The notes beneath the pieces were generated by a model. The model was not told the DNA's origin. It worked only from the letters and a program-made list of their open reading frames with translations, and did no database searches. 64,000 bases of DNA, taken from assembly GCA_046154185.1 (NCBI GenBank), contig JBJXGE010000070.1, positions 1-64,000 of the forward strand. The letters are read 5' to 3'. The position numbers and the translations under genes were made by a program. How positions within the stretch are numbered: the first letter of the stretch is position 1; each line of letters opens with the position of its first letter. Source of the stretch: JBJXGE01 sp046154185 (GTDB lineage Bacteria > Planctomycetota > UBA8108 > UBA1146 > JAJFFE01). Shown piece after piece: positions 9,614 to 18,686 of this stretch.

Positions 9614-10807
9614 CTACTCGCGAACGCTCACGCGCTCACCCATCGCGAGATTGCCCGGGGACTGCACGACCTGCTCGCCGAGTTTCAAGCCACGCACGAT
9701 TTCGATCCAATCGGCGCCGCGGCGGCCGGTCGTGACGGCGCGTTCCACGGCCTTGTCGTTCGCGACGACGAAGACTTTTTCGATGCCCGCAAAAGTTGTG
9801 ACGGCGTTGAGCGGAATGCTCACGGACTTTTCGCCGACTACGGTCGTGATCTCGGCGCGCACAAAACTCCCCGGCCGCAGCGTTTCGTCCTTCGGCAAAT
9901 CGGCTTCGACGAGCAGCATGCGGCTGCGCGGGTCGATCGCTGGGCTGACGCGGTGCAGGACCCCGGTCCGCTCGAGCGCACCGCCTTCTACCCAAATTCG
10001 CACGCTTTGACCGACGCGGATCGCGATCGCGTCGCGCTCGGCAACTTCGACGCGGAGCCGAAGTGGATCGACGCACACGATCGTGGCGACCGGCGAGCCG
10101 ACCGCGAGATATTCGCCGGGACTTGCGATCCGCGCTTGGATCGCGCCCGCGAACGGCGCGTAAATCGCGGTGTCGGCGAGTTGCTTCCGCGCGATGTCGA
10201 CTTCGACGCGGCGTTGCGTCAGGAGCGCCCGCCTATTGCTGACTTCCTCGAGCGCGTCCGTGATCCGCGTCGCGGCCACTTCGAACGCGGATTCGACGAG
10301 TTCGCGGTCCGACTCCGAGAGCAAATTTTGTTGGTAGAGTTCAAGCACTCGATTGCGATTCTTCCGCGCTTCGTCGAGCCGCGCGCGCGCTTCCTTCACG
10401 GTGCTCGTTTGCTCGAGGTCGACGTCGTCACTCTCGCCAGCGGCCGGGAGACCAAGTCGCGCCCGCGCCTGACTCAGCATCGCCTCGGCTTGGGCGAGTC
10501 GCAGCTCATAATCGGCGCGTTCGACCTGCGCGATGAGCTGCCCCGCCTCGACGTGACTGCCTAAGTCGACGGCGATCGTGTGGAGGCGACCGGCGACCTT
10601 CACGCTCAACGTCGCCAGCTCGTGCGCTGCGATCGAACCGATGGCGACGACCTTGCGATCGAGCGCCCTCTCGGTGACCGCCGCGAGCTGCACCTGCCGA
10701 GTCGGCGGCGATGCGGAGTCCGCCAGCGTCGATGCTGTCTTCGAATTCTCGCAGCCCACGAGCGCCGTGAGCACGAACCACCCCACGAGTTTCTTCGACG
10801 CCTTCAC
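9614..10807 (-). CDS. RND efflux periplasmic adaptor lipoprotein (membrane fusion protein)
   Basis: The protein has 397 residues from a GTG start at 10807, preceded by GAGGGG. The N-terminus then reads as a compact lipoprotein signal, KLVGWFVLTALVGC. An ATG at 10852 in the same frame is an alternative that adds 15 charged residues. Features in order are the lipoyl-like half (VKVAGRLHTIAVDLGSHVEAG), a long coiled-coil hairpin (about 110-200), the second lipoyl half (TAIYAPFAGAIQARIASPGE) and the beta-barrel and membrane-proximal domains. It should link the inner-membrane pump encoded just downstream to an outer-membrane channel. Confidence 0.93.
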   Translation of the reverse strand: MKASKKLVGWFVLTALVGCENSKTASTLADSASPPTRQVQLAAVTERALDRKVVAIGSIAAHELATLSVKVAGRLHTIAVDLGSHVEAGQLIAQVERADYELRLAQAEAMLSQARARLGLPAAGESDDVDLEQTSTVKEARARLDEARKNRNRVLELYQQNLLSESDRELVESAFEVAATRITDALEEVSNRRALLTQRRVEVDIARKQLADTAIYAPFAGAIQARIASPGEYLAVGSPVATIVCVDPLRLRVEVAERDAIAIRVGQSVRIWVEGGALERTGVLHRVSPAIDPRSRMLLVEADLPKDETLRPGSFVRAEITTVVGEKSVSIPLNAVTTFAGIEKVFVVANDKAVERAVTTGRRGADWIEIVRGLKLGEQVVQSPGNLAMGERVSVRE

Positions 10808-10995
10808 GCGCGCACGCCCCTCATCTCTCTTGCGGTATTCGACGTGGATCATAGCTCGGCCCCCCACCGCGACAACCCCGCGCGTCACAACGAACTCGGC
10901 GCCCAGAAACAATCCTGCACGTTCATCGCCGTCGCACGCCGCCATCTCAAGATCGTCGAGTTTAGAGGAGATCCGCGACGCCGGGTCGGTCTGGC

Positions 10996-11478
10996 CTATT
11001 TCGCGAGCCGCGCGCACTCATCGACGATGGCTTGGTCAATCTCGGCGATCGCATCGGCATCGGTCGGAGAAACGTCGTCGTAGTCGTAGAAAATGCCGAC
11101 GAGCCGTGCAATGCCGAAAGATTCACCGACGTAGGCTCCGCGTGGCAGTAGATGGTCGATCGCTCGGAATACCTGCTCCACGATGAGGCGTGCACCCTCC
11201 CTCGGCGCAAGCCGGCCGGCCGCTACTTGAACGGCGTAGTGCTGTTTCAGAATGTCGGCAGCCTCGAGCGGCGACGGCAGCGGCAGCTTGAGTTCGCGAA
11301 TCGCCGCCTCGAACAGCTCCCGAAGGTCTCGAGGATCTGAGCGAGCTGGCTCGCCAGCGAGGACGGCGAGTGACGTTGAGTCGAGACCACTCTCGAGCGC
11401 CGCCAACGCGACTTCAGGGAGGTGCTCGGGCGGAAGGATGTCCAGAACAAACGCAGCCGTGGCTTCAACGAAGTTCAT
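10996..11478 (-). CDS. Hypothetical protein of the ADP-ribosyl trio
   Basis: The protein has 160 residues. The start was set at the ATG overlapping the upstream TGA (ATGA, 11475-11478), which means translational coupling to the upstream small protein. The product is mostly helical and acidic with no signal peptide or membrane segment, so it is probably cytosolic. I recognise no motif. Its position as the third member of a unit with an ADP-ribosylglycohydrolase and a small partner suggests a linked role, for example a target, regulator or immunity-like component. That is inference from context only. Confidence 0.7.
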   Translation of the reverse strand: MNFVEATAAFVLDILPPEHLPEVALAALESGLDSTSLAVLAGEPARSDPRDLRELFEAAIRELKLPLPSPLEAADILKQHYAVQVAAGRLAPREGARLIVEQVFRAIDHLLPRGAYVGESFGIARLVGIFYDYDDVSPTDADAIAEIDQAIVDECARLAK

Positions 11479-11852
11479 GTCGCTCGGATCATCCGCCCGA
11501 GATCGGCGCTGAACGCCTGAATGACTTCGATCAAACCCACGAGGTTGTCGTTCAGCTCTTCCAACGCTTCCGCGGGAATCCACCATTCCGTGTGCCGCGC
11601 CGCTCCAACTTGGTGAATCTCAAAGCGAGCCATGAATTCGGCCCGCACTTGGAAACGCGTGACGAAACCGCTCCCACTATCCTGCACGTTCCACTTCGAG
11701 GCGATTTCGACGGCGTACTCTTCGTTTGTCACGGGATAGAAAATCGGTTGCTCGGGCAGGCGAGGAGGCCAGCGCCGAAAGTTGCCTGCCTCGAGGAGCG
11801 CCAACTCCGCCGGGCCAATCGGACGATAGAGCGTCACGGTTTCAACAGCCAT
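11475..11852 (-). CDS. Small protein, possible ADP-ribosylation-associated domain
   Basis: The protein has 125 residues with GGAGAG upstream of the ATG at 11852. A GTG-started frame reaches 11903 but would overrun the end of the hydrolase gene. The sequence begins LYRPIGPAELALLEAGNF and continues with FPVTNEEYAVEIASKWN-like and WWIPAEALEELNDNLVG blocks. From memory, similar proteins of about 125 residues are annotated ADP-ribosylation/crystallin J1. That name may come from association with the glycohydrolase rather than a proven activity. The LYRP start and the YPVTNEEY segment could be a divergent ADP-ribosyltransferase-like fold, but I cannot confirm catalytic residues. Confidence 0.65.
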   Translation of the reverse strand: MAVETVTLYRPIGPAELALLEAGNFRRWPPRLPEQPIFYPVTNEEYAVEIASKWNVQDSGSGFVTRFQVRAEFMARFEIHQVGAARHTEWWIPAEALEELNDNLVGLIEVIQAFSADLGRMIRAT

Positions 11853-11890
11853 GCGTTCTCTCCGCCGCAGCCCGTCCGCGGAATTTCCGA

Positions 11891-12778
11891 CTAGCCAGCA
11901 CACACGAGCCCTGCGAACTTCCGCGCGATCGCCTCGAACTCATCCTTGTCGCGCAATCGCGCGAGCAGTTCTTCCGGAAGTGCAGAGAATCCAATCGTGG
12001 CGCCCGCGATTTGACCTGCGATTGATCCAATCGTATCGGTGTCGCCACCCGCTTCGACGGCGCGCCGCACGACTTCGGCAAAGGGACGTCTCAAGATCTC
12101 GCGTGCGGCAAGGATCGCGAGTGGCACCGAATCAGCGACGAAACCAGATCGGCCCCAGGTCTCCCCAACTTGCAGAGGGGACACATCCTGTTGGAAACCG
12201 GCGAAGCGCGAAATGCGGTCACGAACTTGAGAGTCCGGAAGCTCGAGTGCGACGTCGGCGAGCAGATTCTCAATGTCGTATTCCGGTCGGCTCACGAGTC
12301 GGATCGCTCGAGCTACTGCCAATGCCCCCACGTAGGCTTCGTCGTGGTGATGAGTGATTCGGCAGATGTCGCGCAAAGTCCGCCGTTGGTCTTGATCGGC
12401 GGGGTCGAGCAGGAAAGCCAGTGGCGCAATACGCATCGCCGCGCCATTCCCCGCGGCGCGTCCGCCTTTTGTACCCGACAGCGCCCAGTGAGCACCGGAA
12501 TCGAGATCGCGCAGCGCCTTCAAAGTGCTCGCGCCCAAGCCATGAAGACGACCCGCGCGAAACCAAACTACGAATCTCGCGGCGATTCGCTCCGGATCCG
12601 CACGTCCGCACTCTACGACCGACTCACACGTCGCAATCGTTAACTGCGTGTCGTCAGTGACGACAAGTTTGTCAGGGGTAACAACGGGAGCCCGAGACAC
12701 ACTGCCTTCGTACCGCCGGCCCCACCCGTCGCCGATGGCCCCGCCGAGAATGGCCCCAACTACCCGTTCAACAATCAT
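11891..12778 (-). CDS. ADP-ribosylglycohydrolase family protein
   Basis: The protein has 295 residues starting at MIVERVVGAILGGAIGDGWG; the open frame extends to 12871. Members of this family (DraG/ARH-like, crystallin J1) remove ADP-ribose from proteins or small molecules using two Mg ions. Metal-site motifs are intact: GAIGDG, TDDTQLTIA (near residue 45), GNGAAMRIAPLAF, HHHDEAYVGA and GGDTDTIGSIAGQIAGA near the C-terminus. It is first in a three-gene unit with two small proteins. Together they could form a reversible modification cassette. Confidence 0.9.
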   Translation of the reverse strand: MIVERVVGAILGGAIGDGWGRRYEGSVSRAPVVTPDKLVVTDDTQLTIATCESVVECGRADPERIAARFVVWFRAGRLHGLGASTLKALRDLDSGAHWALSGTKGGRAAGNGAAMRIAPLAFLLDPADQDQRRTLRDICRITHHHDEAYVGALAVARAIRLVSRPEYDIENLLADVALELPDSQVRDRISRFAGFQQDVSPLQVGETWGRSGFVADSVPLAILAAREILRRPFAEVVRRAVEAGGDTDTIGSIAGQIAGATIGFSALPEELLARLRDKDEFEAIARKFAGLVCAG

Positions 12779-13110
12779 GGCCCCGACGTATCTTCGAGGA
12801 AACTGAAAATTCCGTCTGGCGATCCGAAAATTCTCACACGGCGCTTCCGTTCCGAATCGTAGATGACGCACTCTTCGTCCATCAGTGACTACGTTCTAAG
12901 CTGATCAGAGCAGAAAACTAGAACTCGATATGCATCTGCGCGAGATGGCCACGGGCGATCGCGTGCCGACTTCCTAGCGCAAAATCAACAACACCTCGCG
13001 TTCGGCAGGACGGAGCGTGGAATCGTCACGCCGACGGCGTCGCACGGCGAAGCAAATCGCGCGCGCGAGCACCGTCGACGGAGCGGGCCGGAGGCCCGCG
13101 CTCCCAGCAC
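12779..13110. other. Intergenic region, 332 bp
   Basis: This gap lies between the glycohydrolase start and the end of the FG-GAP/dockerin gene. It holds the likely hydrolase promoter and the hairpin listed at 13080-13104. I see no supported coding sequence or RNA gene. Confidence 0.5.
13080..13104 (-). terminator. GC hairpin after the FG-GAP/dockerin gene
   Basis: A perfect 7-bp stem (13083-13089 with 13093-13099, loop gga) extends by three more pairs across a small bulge. It lies just past the stop at 13111 on the minus strand. There is no T-run, so it may be a terminator or an RNA-stabilising hairpin. Confidence 0.4.
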
Positions 13111-14547
13111 TCACGGACACGCAGCGAACGCCCCGCAGCCGAGCGGGTCGCCGGAAGTCGGGTCGATGCCGCAAGCGCCGAACGGCGCCGGTGGCGACGG
13201 CGATCCCGACACGAACAGCGACGACAAACTGAAGACCGCATCCGCGACGTCGAAAGCGCCATCGTCGTTGGCGTCGGCGGCGTCGAGACACGTTGGGGCG
13301 GGCGAGCCACCCACGAAGAGAGACGTCAGCGAGAAGATGGCGTCGGCGATGTTGAAGAGTCCATCTGCGTTCGCATCGCCGCGTTCGAAGGTCGACACGA
13401 CCACGGTATCGTTGCGGTACACGATGAGATCCGTGATGAAAATCGAAGTCGCGAGCAAATCCGGCAGGTCGTCGCCGTCAAACCGTCCGACAAGCGGCGA
13501 CGACAGCGAGAGGGCCGCGGTCGGCGCGAACGGACACAGCGTGAACGCACCGGTCCCGTCGCCGAGGCCGATCGGAATGCCGTTCACAGCGGGAACGAAG
13601 TCGCCGCCGTCCGAGTACACGACGTCCATGTTGCCGTCGTCATCGAAATCGTCCGCCAGGACGCGATACGGCCCGCACGCCGTCGGCAACGCCTGGGTGA
13701 ACACAAAACCACCGCTCGGTTGATTGAGGTAGACCTCGACGTTGTTGAAACAGAAAAAGTTGAAGACCGACGTGGCGAAATCCATGAGGCCATCGTTATT
13801 GAAGTCCGCAGCCGCAAAGGTCCCGCCAAAACCCGTCGCCGCCGTCGAGCCGGTGCCGAAATTGCCGAGGCCATCGTTGAGATGCAAGTCGACGCTCGAA
13901 AAGCCGGCAAATGGGCTGATACCGACCATCAGATCGATGTCGCTATCGCCGTCGAAATCCTCGGCGAGCAGTGCCGTGACCTCATTGGCAGCGCTAAATC
14001 CACTCGCGATTGGAAACGTGCCAAGCCCCGTCCCCTGATAGACGGCGACTCCTCCGCCCGGAATCATGAGTGCGTTTACCGCGACCGCCAAATCGAGGTG
14101 ATCATCGTCGTCGAGCTGCGCGAGCACGACCGCCGGCGCGCCGGAGCCGGTCGAGACCGAGTCGAGCAGCACATAGCCGCCGAGGCCATCCGGGCCGAAC
14201 ACTTCCACGAGCCCGCCGTTCTCGCCGACGACCAAATCGATAAGACCGTCCTCGTTCAAATCCCCGGTTGCGACGCTGATCGGCGTGCCGCTCACGGCGA
14301 CTGGAATCGGCGCCTGAAAGCCGCTCCCGTTGCCCGGGTACAAACTCAACGTGCTCGCGCCCGGCAGAAACAAAACGGCATCGGAAACGCCATCGCCGGT
14401 GAAATCAACGGCCGAAAGCAGCGTCGCTTCACTGGCGAGCGGCACTTGCGCGAGAATCGAAAACGTGACGCTGCCGGCATTGGCGACCGCATTTCCACCG
14501 AGAATCACGCCGAGACTGATCGCGACCACAAGAGCGAATCGTGACAT
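13111..14547 (-). CDS. Secreted FG-GAP/VCBS-repeat protein with C-terminal dockerin-like repeats
   Basis: The protein has 478 residues. The start at 14547 has GGAGG upstream and is followed by a signal peptide (MSRFALVVAISLGVILGGNA, cleavage near ANAG). The middle is a run of FG-GAP/VCBS-type repeats with Ca-binding loops such as DFTGDGVSDAVLF, DLNEDGLIDLVVG, DFDGDSDIDLMVG and DFNNDGLMDFATS. This predicts a beta propeller. The C-terminus has two dockerin-like EF-hand halves, RGDANADGLFNIADAIFSL and DANDDGAFDVADAVFSL, then a DPTSGDPLGC tail with paired cysteines. It is exported, probably to the cell surface. Binding partner and role are unknown. Confidence 0.88.
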   Translation of the reverse strand: MSRFALVVAISLGVILGGNAVANAGSVTFSILAQVPLASEATLLSAVDFTGDGVSDAVLFLPGASTLSLYPGNGSGFQAPIPVAVSGTPISVATGDLNEDGLIDLVVGENGGLVEVFGPDGLGGYVLLDSVSTGSGAPAVVLAQLDDDDHLDLAVAVNALMIPGGGVAVYQGTGLGTFPIASGFSAANEVTALLAEDFDGDSDIDLMVGISPFAGFSSVDLHLNDGLGNFGTGSTAATGFGGTFAAADFNNDGLMDFATSVFNFFCFNNVEVYLNQPSGGFVFTQALPTACGPYRVLADDFDDDGNMDVVYSDGGDFVPAVNGIPIGLGDGTGAFTLCPFAPTAALSLSSPLVGRFDGDDLPDLLATSIFITDLIVYRNDTVVVSTFERGDANADGLFNIADAIFSLTSLFVGGSPAPTCLDAADANDDGAFDVADAVFSLSSLFVSGSPSPPAPFGACGIDPTSGDPLGCGAFAACP

Positions 14548-14716
14548 GCCGAAACCTCCAAATTCTGTGAGAGCGAGGCGACGGACCGCACGTCCGTCGG
14601 GGGGAGTTTCTCGCACTGGGCCAAATGCTACGGATCGCATGAGGGTCGCGCAACTCAGCGCATCTCGGGCGGCTCGAAGTCGTCGGCGCGCGGTCGCAAG
14701 CCCGTTCGCCGTACGA

Positions 14717-15970
14717 TCACCGCCGCCGGCGCTTCGCCTTCGCCGCGTCGCCGTGCTCGCTGCCGACCCCGACTGCCATGCCGTCGTGGAGTACACGCAT
14801 CGCCTCGTCCGCGTCCGTCGGCGCGACGAAGAGTGAGATGTAATCGTCGGTGACGAGCGACTTCCGAATTTTCACGCCGAACCCCTTGAGGAGTTGCTTC
14901 GCCTTCGCTTCGAGACGCGGGACTTTTCCCAAGCGATATCCGACGAGCGAGACGCGGGCGATGTCCTCCAAGCAAACGCGTGGAAACTCCCGCTCCTTGG
15001 CCACGACTTTGAGTGCTGGCAAGTCGACGCTTCGCACGGTGAAGGCGAACGGATCGGCCTCGTCGAACTGACACCCGACGACGGCGCCGCGATCTGCAAG
15101 CGACGCAACGAGTTGTCCCATCGCTTGCTTCACAATGCTCCCGCCGCCGGGAGCCGGGAAGATGAGCACCATCTTGCGGTCGCATGCGATCCCGCCGATC
15201 GCGCCTTCGATTTCTTCTTCGCTCGCGGACATGGTCGTCCCGGGCGTATCGCCGAAGGAAGTGAGAACGCGCGTCGGCACGCTGAACTGCTGCGCCAACT
15301 CGACGGATCGATCGTGCAGCACCTTTGCGCCGAGCGCCGCGAACGTCAGCATGTGTCGATACGACACCCACGCCAGTTTGCGCGCGCTCTTCACAATGTT
15401 GGGGTCGGCGGTGTAGACGCCGTCGACATCCGTATAGATGTCGCACTCGCCGCCGAGCGCCGCGGCCACGGCGACGGCCGTCGTGTCCGAGCCGCCGCGC
15501 CCGAGCGTCGTGATGTTGCCGTGCGCGTCGACGCCTTGAAAACCGGCGACGACGGGAATCTCGCCGCGCGCGAGTGATTCGCGCAACACGGTTGGCTCGA
15601 CTTTGACCACCCGCGCATCACCGAAATTGCCGTCGGTGTGGATCGGAATTTGGTGCCCAAGGAAGGAGCGCGCCTTGCCGCCCGCCGCTTGAATCGCGAT
15701 CGCGGTGAGCGCGGCCGACACTTGCTCGCCGACCGCGGCGATCGCGTCGCGTTCGCGCCGATCGCCGGGTTCCGCGACCTCATCGGCGAGCGCGAGCAGC
15801 TTGTTGGTTTCACCGCTCATCGCGCTGACGACCACGACCACGTCCTTGCCGGCGCGGCGCGCCGCGAGCGCCAGCGTCGCCACGTGATGGATGCGCGGCA
15901 CGGAACCGACGGACGTGCCGCCGAACTTCTGCACGACAATGGGACGTCCGGGCGTCGGACGAGAAGACAT
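14717..15970 (-). CDS. lysC: Aspartate kinase
   Basis: The protein has 417 residues; ATG at 15970 was chosen over an in-frame GTG at 15982. The kinase phosphorylates aspartate, the first step to aspartate semialdehyde and so to lysine, threonine, methionine and diaminopimelate. The kinase motif VVQKFGGTSVGS is at the N-terminus. GRGGSDTTAVAVAAALGG and DIYTDVDGVYTADPNIV follow, with two ACT-type regulatory regions in the C-terminal 160 residues (GSIVKQAMGQLVASLADRG; ISLFVAP). The tail is basic (KAKRRRR). It is transcribed divergently from carboxynorspermidine synthase, which consumes aspartate semialdehyde. Confidence 0.95.
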   Translation of the reverse strand: MSSRPTPGRPIVVQKFGGTSVGSVPRIHHVATLALAARRAGKDVVVVVSAMSGETNKLLALADEVAEPGDRRERDAIAAVGEQVSAALTAIAIQAAGGKARSFLGHQIPIHTDGNFGDARVVKVEPTVLRESLARGEIPVVAGFQGVDAHGNITTLGRGGSDTTAVAVAAALGGECDIYTDVDGVYTADPNIVKSARKLAWVSYRHMLTFAALGAKVLHDRSVELAQQFSVPTRVLTSFGDTPGTTMSASEEEIEGAIGGIACDRKMVLIFPAPGGGSIVKQAMGQLVASLADRGAVVGCQFDEADPFAFTVRSVDLPALKVVAKEREFPRVCLEDIARVSLVGYRLGKVPRLEAKAKQLLKGFGVKIRKSLVTDDYISLFVAPTDADEAMRVLHDGMAVGVGSEHGDAAKAKRRRR

Positions 15971-16188
15971 CGCGTCTCTCACTCTCGCTCTTGGTGAATC
16001 TCAGTGTCTCAAAATGGCGCGTGTGGGCGCGGATGAACAGCGATTTCTTGCTCGTTGACCGCACGCGCCGCGACCGGCGGCGAGGGCGACGCGCGCACTC
16101 GCGGCCGGATAGGGGTTGAAATGCCGGTCGGCACAGTTTAGAGACTCACGCTCACATTTCCTCAAGTTTCGTTCTTCGGGAGGTGCGC

Positions 16189-17376
16189 ATGAAACGGGTG
16201 CTGATCATCGGAGCGGGTGGGGTCGGAAGCGTCGTCACGCACAAGTGCGCGATGCTGCCGCAAGAGTTTGGCCACGTGACGCTCGCGAGCCGAACTTTGT
16301 CCCGATGCGAGGCGGTCCGCGATGAGATCCTGCGGCTGCATGGTCGCAAGATCGATATCGCGCAGGTCGATGCCGATATCGTGCCCGAGACGGTCGCGCT
16401 CATTCGCCGGGTCAAACCAGACGTGCTCGTCAACGTCGCGCTCCCCTACCAAGACTTGACACTCATGGACGCGTGCCTCGAAGCCGGCGTCGATTACATC
16501 GACACCGCCAACTACGAGCCGCGCGATGTCGCAAAGTTCGAGTACAAATGGCAGTGGGCGTATCGTGAGCGCTTCGAGAAGGCCGGCCGCATGGCCCTCC
16601 TCGGCGCGGGCTTCGATCCAGGCGTCACGAACATCTTCTGTGCTTACGCGCAAAAACACCTCTTCGACGAAATCCACACCATCGACATCGTCGATTGCAA
16701 CGCCGGCAGCCACGGCAAAGCGTTCGCGACGAACTTCAACCCCGAAATCAACATCCGGGAAGTGACGCAGAACGGCCGCTATTGGGAGCACGGCAAGTGG
16801 GTCGAGACGAAGCCCATGGAGATATCGCAGACCTTCGATTTCCCCGGCGTCGGCGACCGGAAAGCGTATCTCATCTACCACGAAGAGCTGGAGTCGCTCG
16901 TCCTCCACATCAAAGGGTTGAAGAGAATCCGCTTCTGGATGACGTTCGGCGATGAGTACCTCACGCACTTGCGCGTCCTCCAAAACGTCGGCATGACGCG
17001 CATCGACGCGGTCGACTACAAAGGCACCAAGGTCGTGCCGCTCGAGTTTCTGAAGCGTCTGTTGCCCGATCCGGCGAGTCTTGCCGTTGGCTACACCGGC
17101 AAGACGTCGATCGGTTGCATAATCGAAGGCGTCAAGAACGGCAAGCGCCTCAAGAAATTCATCTACAACGTTTGCGATCACGCCGAAACTTTCAAAGAAG
17201 TCCGAGGCCAAGCCGTCAGCTATACAACCGGCGTGCCGGCGATGGTCGCCGCCATGATGGTGCTGCGCGGCGAGTGGAAACAGGCCGGCGTCGTTCACGT
17301 CGAGCAGATGAACCCAGACCCATTTCTCGAGCAGCTCGCAAAGCACGGTCTGCCCTGGCACGTGAAGGACCTCTAG
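16189..17376 (+). CDS. Carboxynorspermidine/carboxyspermidine synthase (saccharopine dehydrogenase family)
   Basis: The protein has 395 residues; the ATG at 16189 follows GGGAGG, and an in-frame GTG at 16183 overlaps that SD. The enzyme condenses L-aspartate semialdehyde with a diamine (putrescine or diaminopropane) using NADPH to give carboxyspermidine or carboxynorspermidine. The N-terminal nucleotide fold shows VLIIGAGGVGSVVTHK, then ASRTLSRCEAV. The middle carries DYIDTANYEP and LLGAGFDPGVTNIFCAYA, and the C-terminal half AVSYTTGVPAMVAAMMVL, all typical of this family. The decarboxylase gene follows 3 bp later, so the pair makes spermidine or norspermidine without decarboxylated SAM. Which diamine is used cannot be told from sequence. 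Confidence 0.92.
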   Translation: MKRVLIIGAGGVGSVVTHKCAMLPQEFGHVTLASRTLSRCEAVRDEILRLHGRKIDIAQVDADIVPETVALIRRVKPDVLVNVALPYQDLTLMDACLEAGVDYIDTANYEPRDVAKFEYKWQWAYRERFEKAGRMALLGAGFDPGVTNIFCAYAQKHLFDEIHTIDIVDCNAGSHGKAFATNFNPEINIREVTQNGRYWEHGKWVETKPMEISQTFDFPGVGDRKAYLIYHEELESLVLHIKGLKRIRFWMTFGDEYLTHLRVLQNVGMTRIDAVDYKGTKVVPLEFLKRLLPDPASLAVGYTGKTSIGCIIEGVKNGKRLKKFIYNVCDHAETFKEVRGQAVSYTTGVPAMVAAMMVLRGEWKQAGVVHVEQMNPDPFLEQLAKHGLPWHVKDL

Positions 17377-17379
17377 CCG

Positions 17380-18534
17380 GTGGTCTATCCGCACGATCTG
17401 CTCGATGCTTCGCGCGCGCCCGATTCGCCGTGTTGGGTGATCGACCTCGAGGCGCTCGAAGGCAATCTCAAGATTCTGGCCGACGTGCAAGCGCGCGCAG
17501 GTTGCAAGATCCTGCTCGCGCTCAAGGGCTTTGCGACTTGGATCACGTTCGAAATCGTCAAGAAATACTTGCCGGGCGCGACCGCGAGCGCGCCGCACGA
17601 AGCGCGCCTCGCGCGGGAGAAGCTCGGCGGCGAAGTGCACGCCTACGCGCCGGCCTATAGTTCCGCCGACATCACGGAGCTCCTGACGCTCTGCGATCAC
17701 TTGGTTTTCAATTCGTTCGGCCAGTGGCTGCGGTTTCGCGATCAGGTCCGCAGCAGTCCGCGCCGTGTTTCCTGCGGCATTCGCGTCAATCCGGAACACC
17801 GCGAGGTGAAGGTCGAACTCTACGATCCGTGCGCACCGCGCTCGCGGCTCGGCGTCACGCTCAATAATTTTGAGCCCGACCACCTCGCCGGCCTCGAAGG
17901 GATTCACTTCCATACGCTCTGCGAACTCGATAGCGATGCACTCGAGCGTACGTTGGCCGTGGTCGAGAAGAAATTCGGTGCGTACTTTCGCCAACTCAAA
18001 TGGATCAACTTCGGCGGCGGGCATCACATCACGCGTCCAGGCTACGATGTCGAACGCCTCGTGCGCGTCGTTAAAGGCGTGAAGCAACGTTACGGTCTCG
18101 AAGTCTACTTGGAGCCGGGCGAAGCGATCGCGATTCGCACCGGGGTGTTGGTCGCCACGGTGCTTGATATTTTCGATAACGGCGGCCCGATTGCCATCCT
18201 CGACACGAGCGCCACTGCGCACATGCCGGACGTGCTCGAGATGCCCTACCGTCCCGCGATCGTCGGCGGCGCGGATCCCGGCGTGAAGCCGCACACTTTT
18301 CGGCTCGGCGGTTTGACGTGCCTCGCGGGTGACATCATCGGCGACTATTCCTTCGACCAGCCGCTCGTCGTCGGGCAGCGCCTGACGCTCCTCGACATGT
18401 CGCACTACACGATCGTAAAAACGAGCAACTTCAACGGCGTCCGCTTGCCGTCGATCGCGCTCCGCCACGCCGACGGCTCCTACGAACTCGTGAAACGCTT
18501 CGGCTATGAAAGCTATCGCGATCGGTTGAGCTGA
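17380..18534 (+). CDS. nspC: Carboxynorspermidine/carboxyspermidine decarboxylase
   Basis: The protein has 384 residues and starts at a GTG 3 bp after the synthase stop, which implies coupling. It is a PLP-dependent fold-III (alanine racemase-like) decarboxylase that finishes the aspartate semialdehyde route to spermidine or norspermidine. The PLP lysine lies in ILLALKGFATW near residue 50. Other blocks are GIRVNPEH, GIHFHTLCE, WINFGGGHH, YLEPGEAIA and the substrate-side cysteine motif LTCLAGDIIGDY. The length is normal for the family. Confidence 0.94.
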   Translation: MVYPHDLLDASRAPDSPCWVIDLEALEGNLKILADVQARAGCKILLALKGFATWITFEIVKKYLPGATASAPHEARLAREKLGGEVHAYAPAYSSADITELLTLCDHLVFNSFGQWLRFRDQVRSSPRRVSCGIRVNPEHREVKVELYDPCAPRSRLGVTLNNFEPDHLAGLEGIHFHTLCELDSDALERTLAVVEKKFGAYFRQLKWINFGGGHHITRPGYDVERLVRVVKGVKQRYGLEVYLEPGEAIAIRTGVLVATVLDIFDNGGPIAILDTSATAHMPDVLEMPYRPAIVGGADPGVKPHTFRLGGLTCLAGDIIGDYSFDQPLVVGQRLTLLDMSHYTIVKTSNFNGVRLPSIALRHADGSYELVKRFGYESYRDRLS

Positions 18535-18546
18535 TGGCGCTCTCGC

Positions 18547-18578
18547 CGAGCGACTCAGATGACGAATCTGATAGCTCG
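18547..18578 (+). terminator. Hairpin after the polyamine genes
   Basis: CGAGC and TCAGAT on the left arm pair with ATCTGA and GCTCG on the right, with a small internal loop and a 5-nt apex, starting 13 bp after the nspC stop. No T-run follows, so termination is uncertain. Confidence 0.35.
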
Positions 18579-18686
18579 CGATTGCCGCAAAACACGCCGC
18601 CGCCGTGAAGCGCTCTTGAACGATGCAATGTGCCCAGCGTGACTAGCTGCCTTGCGCAATGGCGCAGCGCTTGCTTCTAGTTCGCC

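Noticed and set aside
16162..18468. 768-residue minus-strand open frame opposite the polyamine genes
   Set aside because: It is antisense to two well-supported enzymes and arises from GC-rich third positions; composition is not protein-like.
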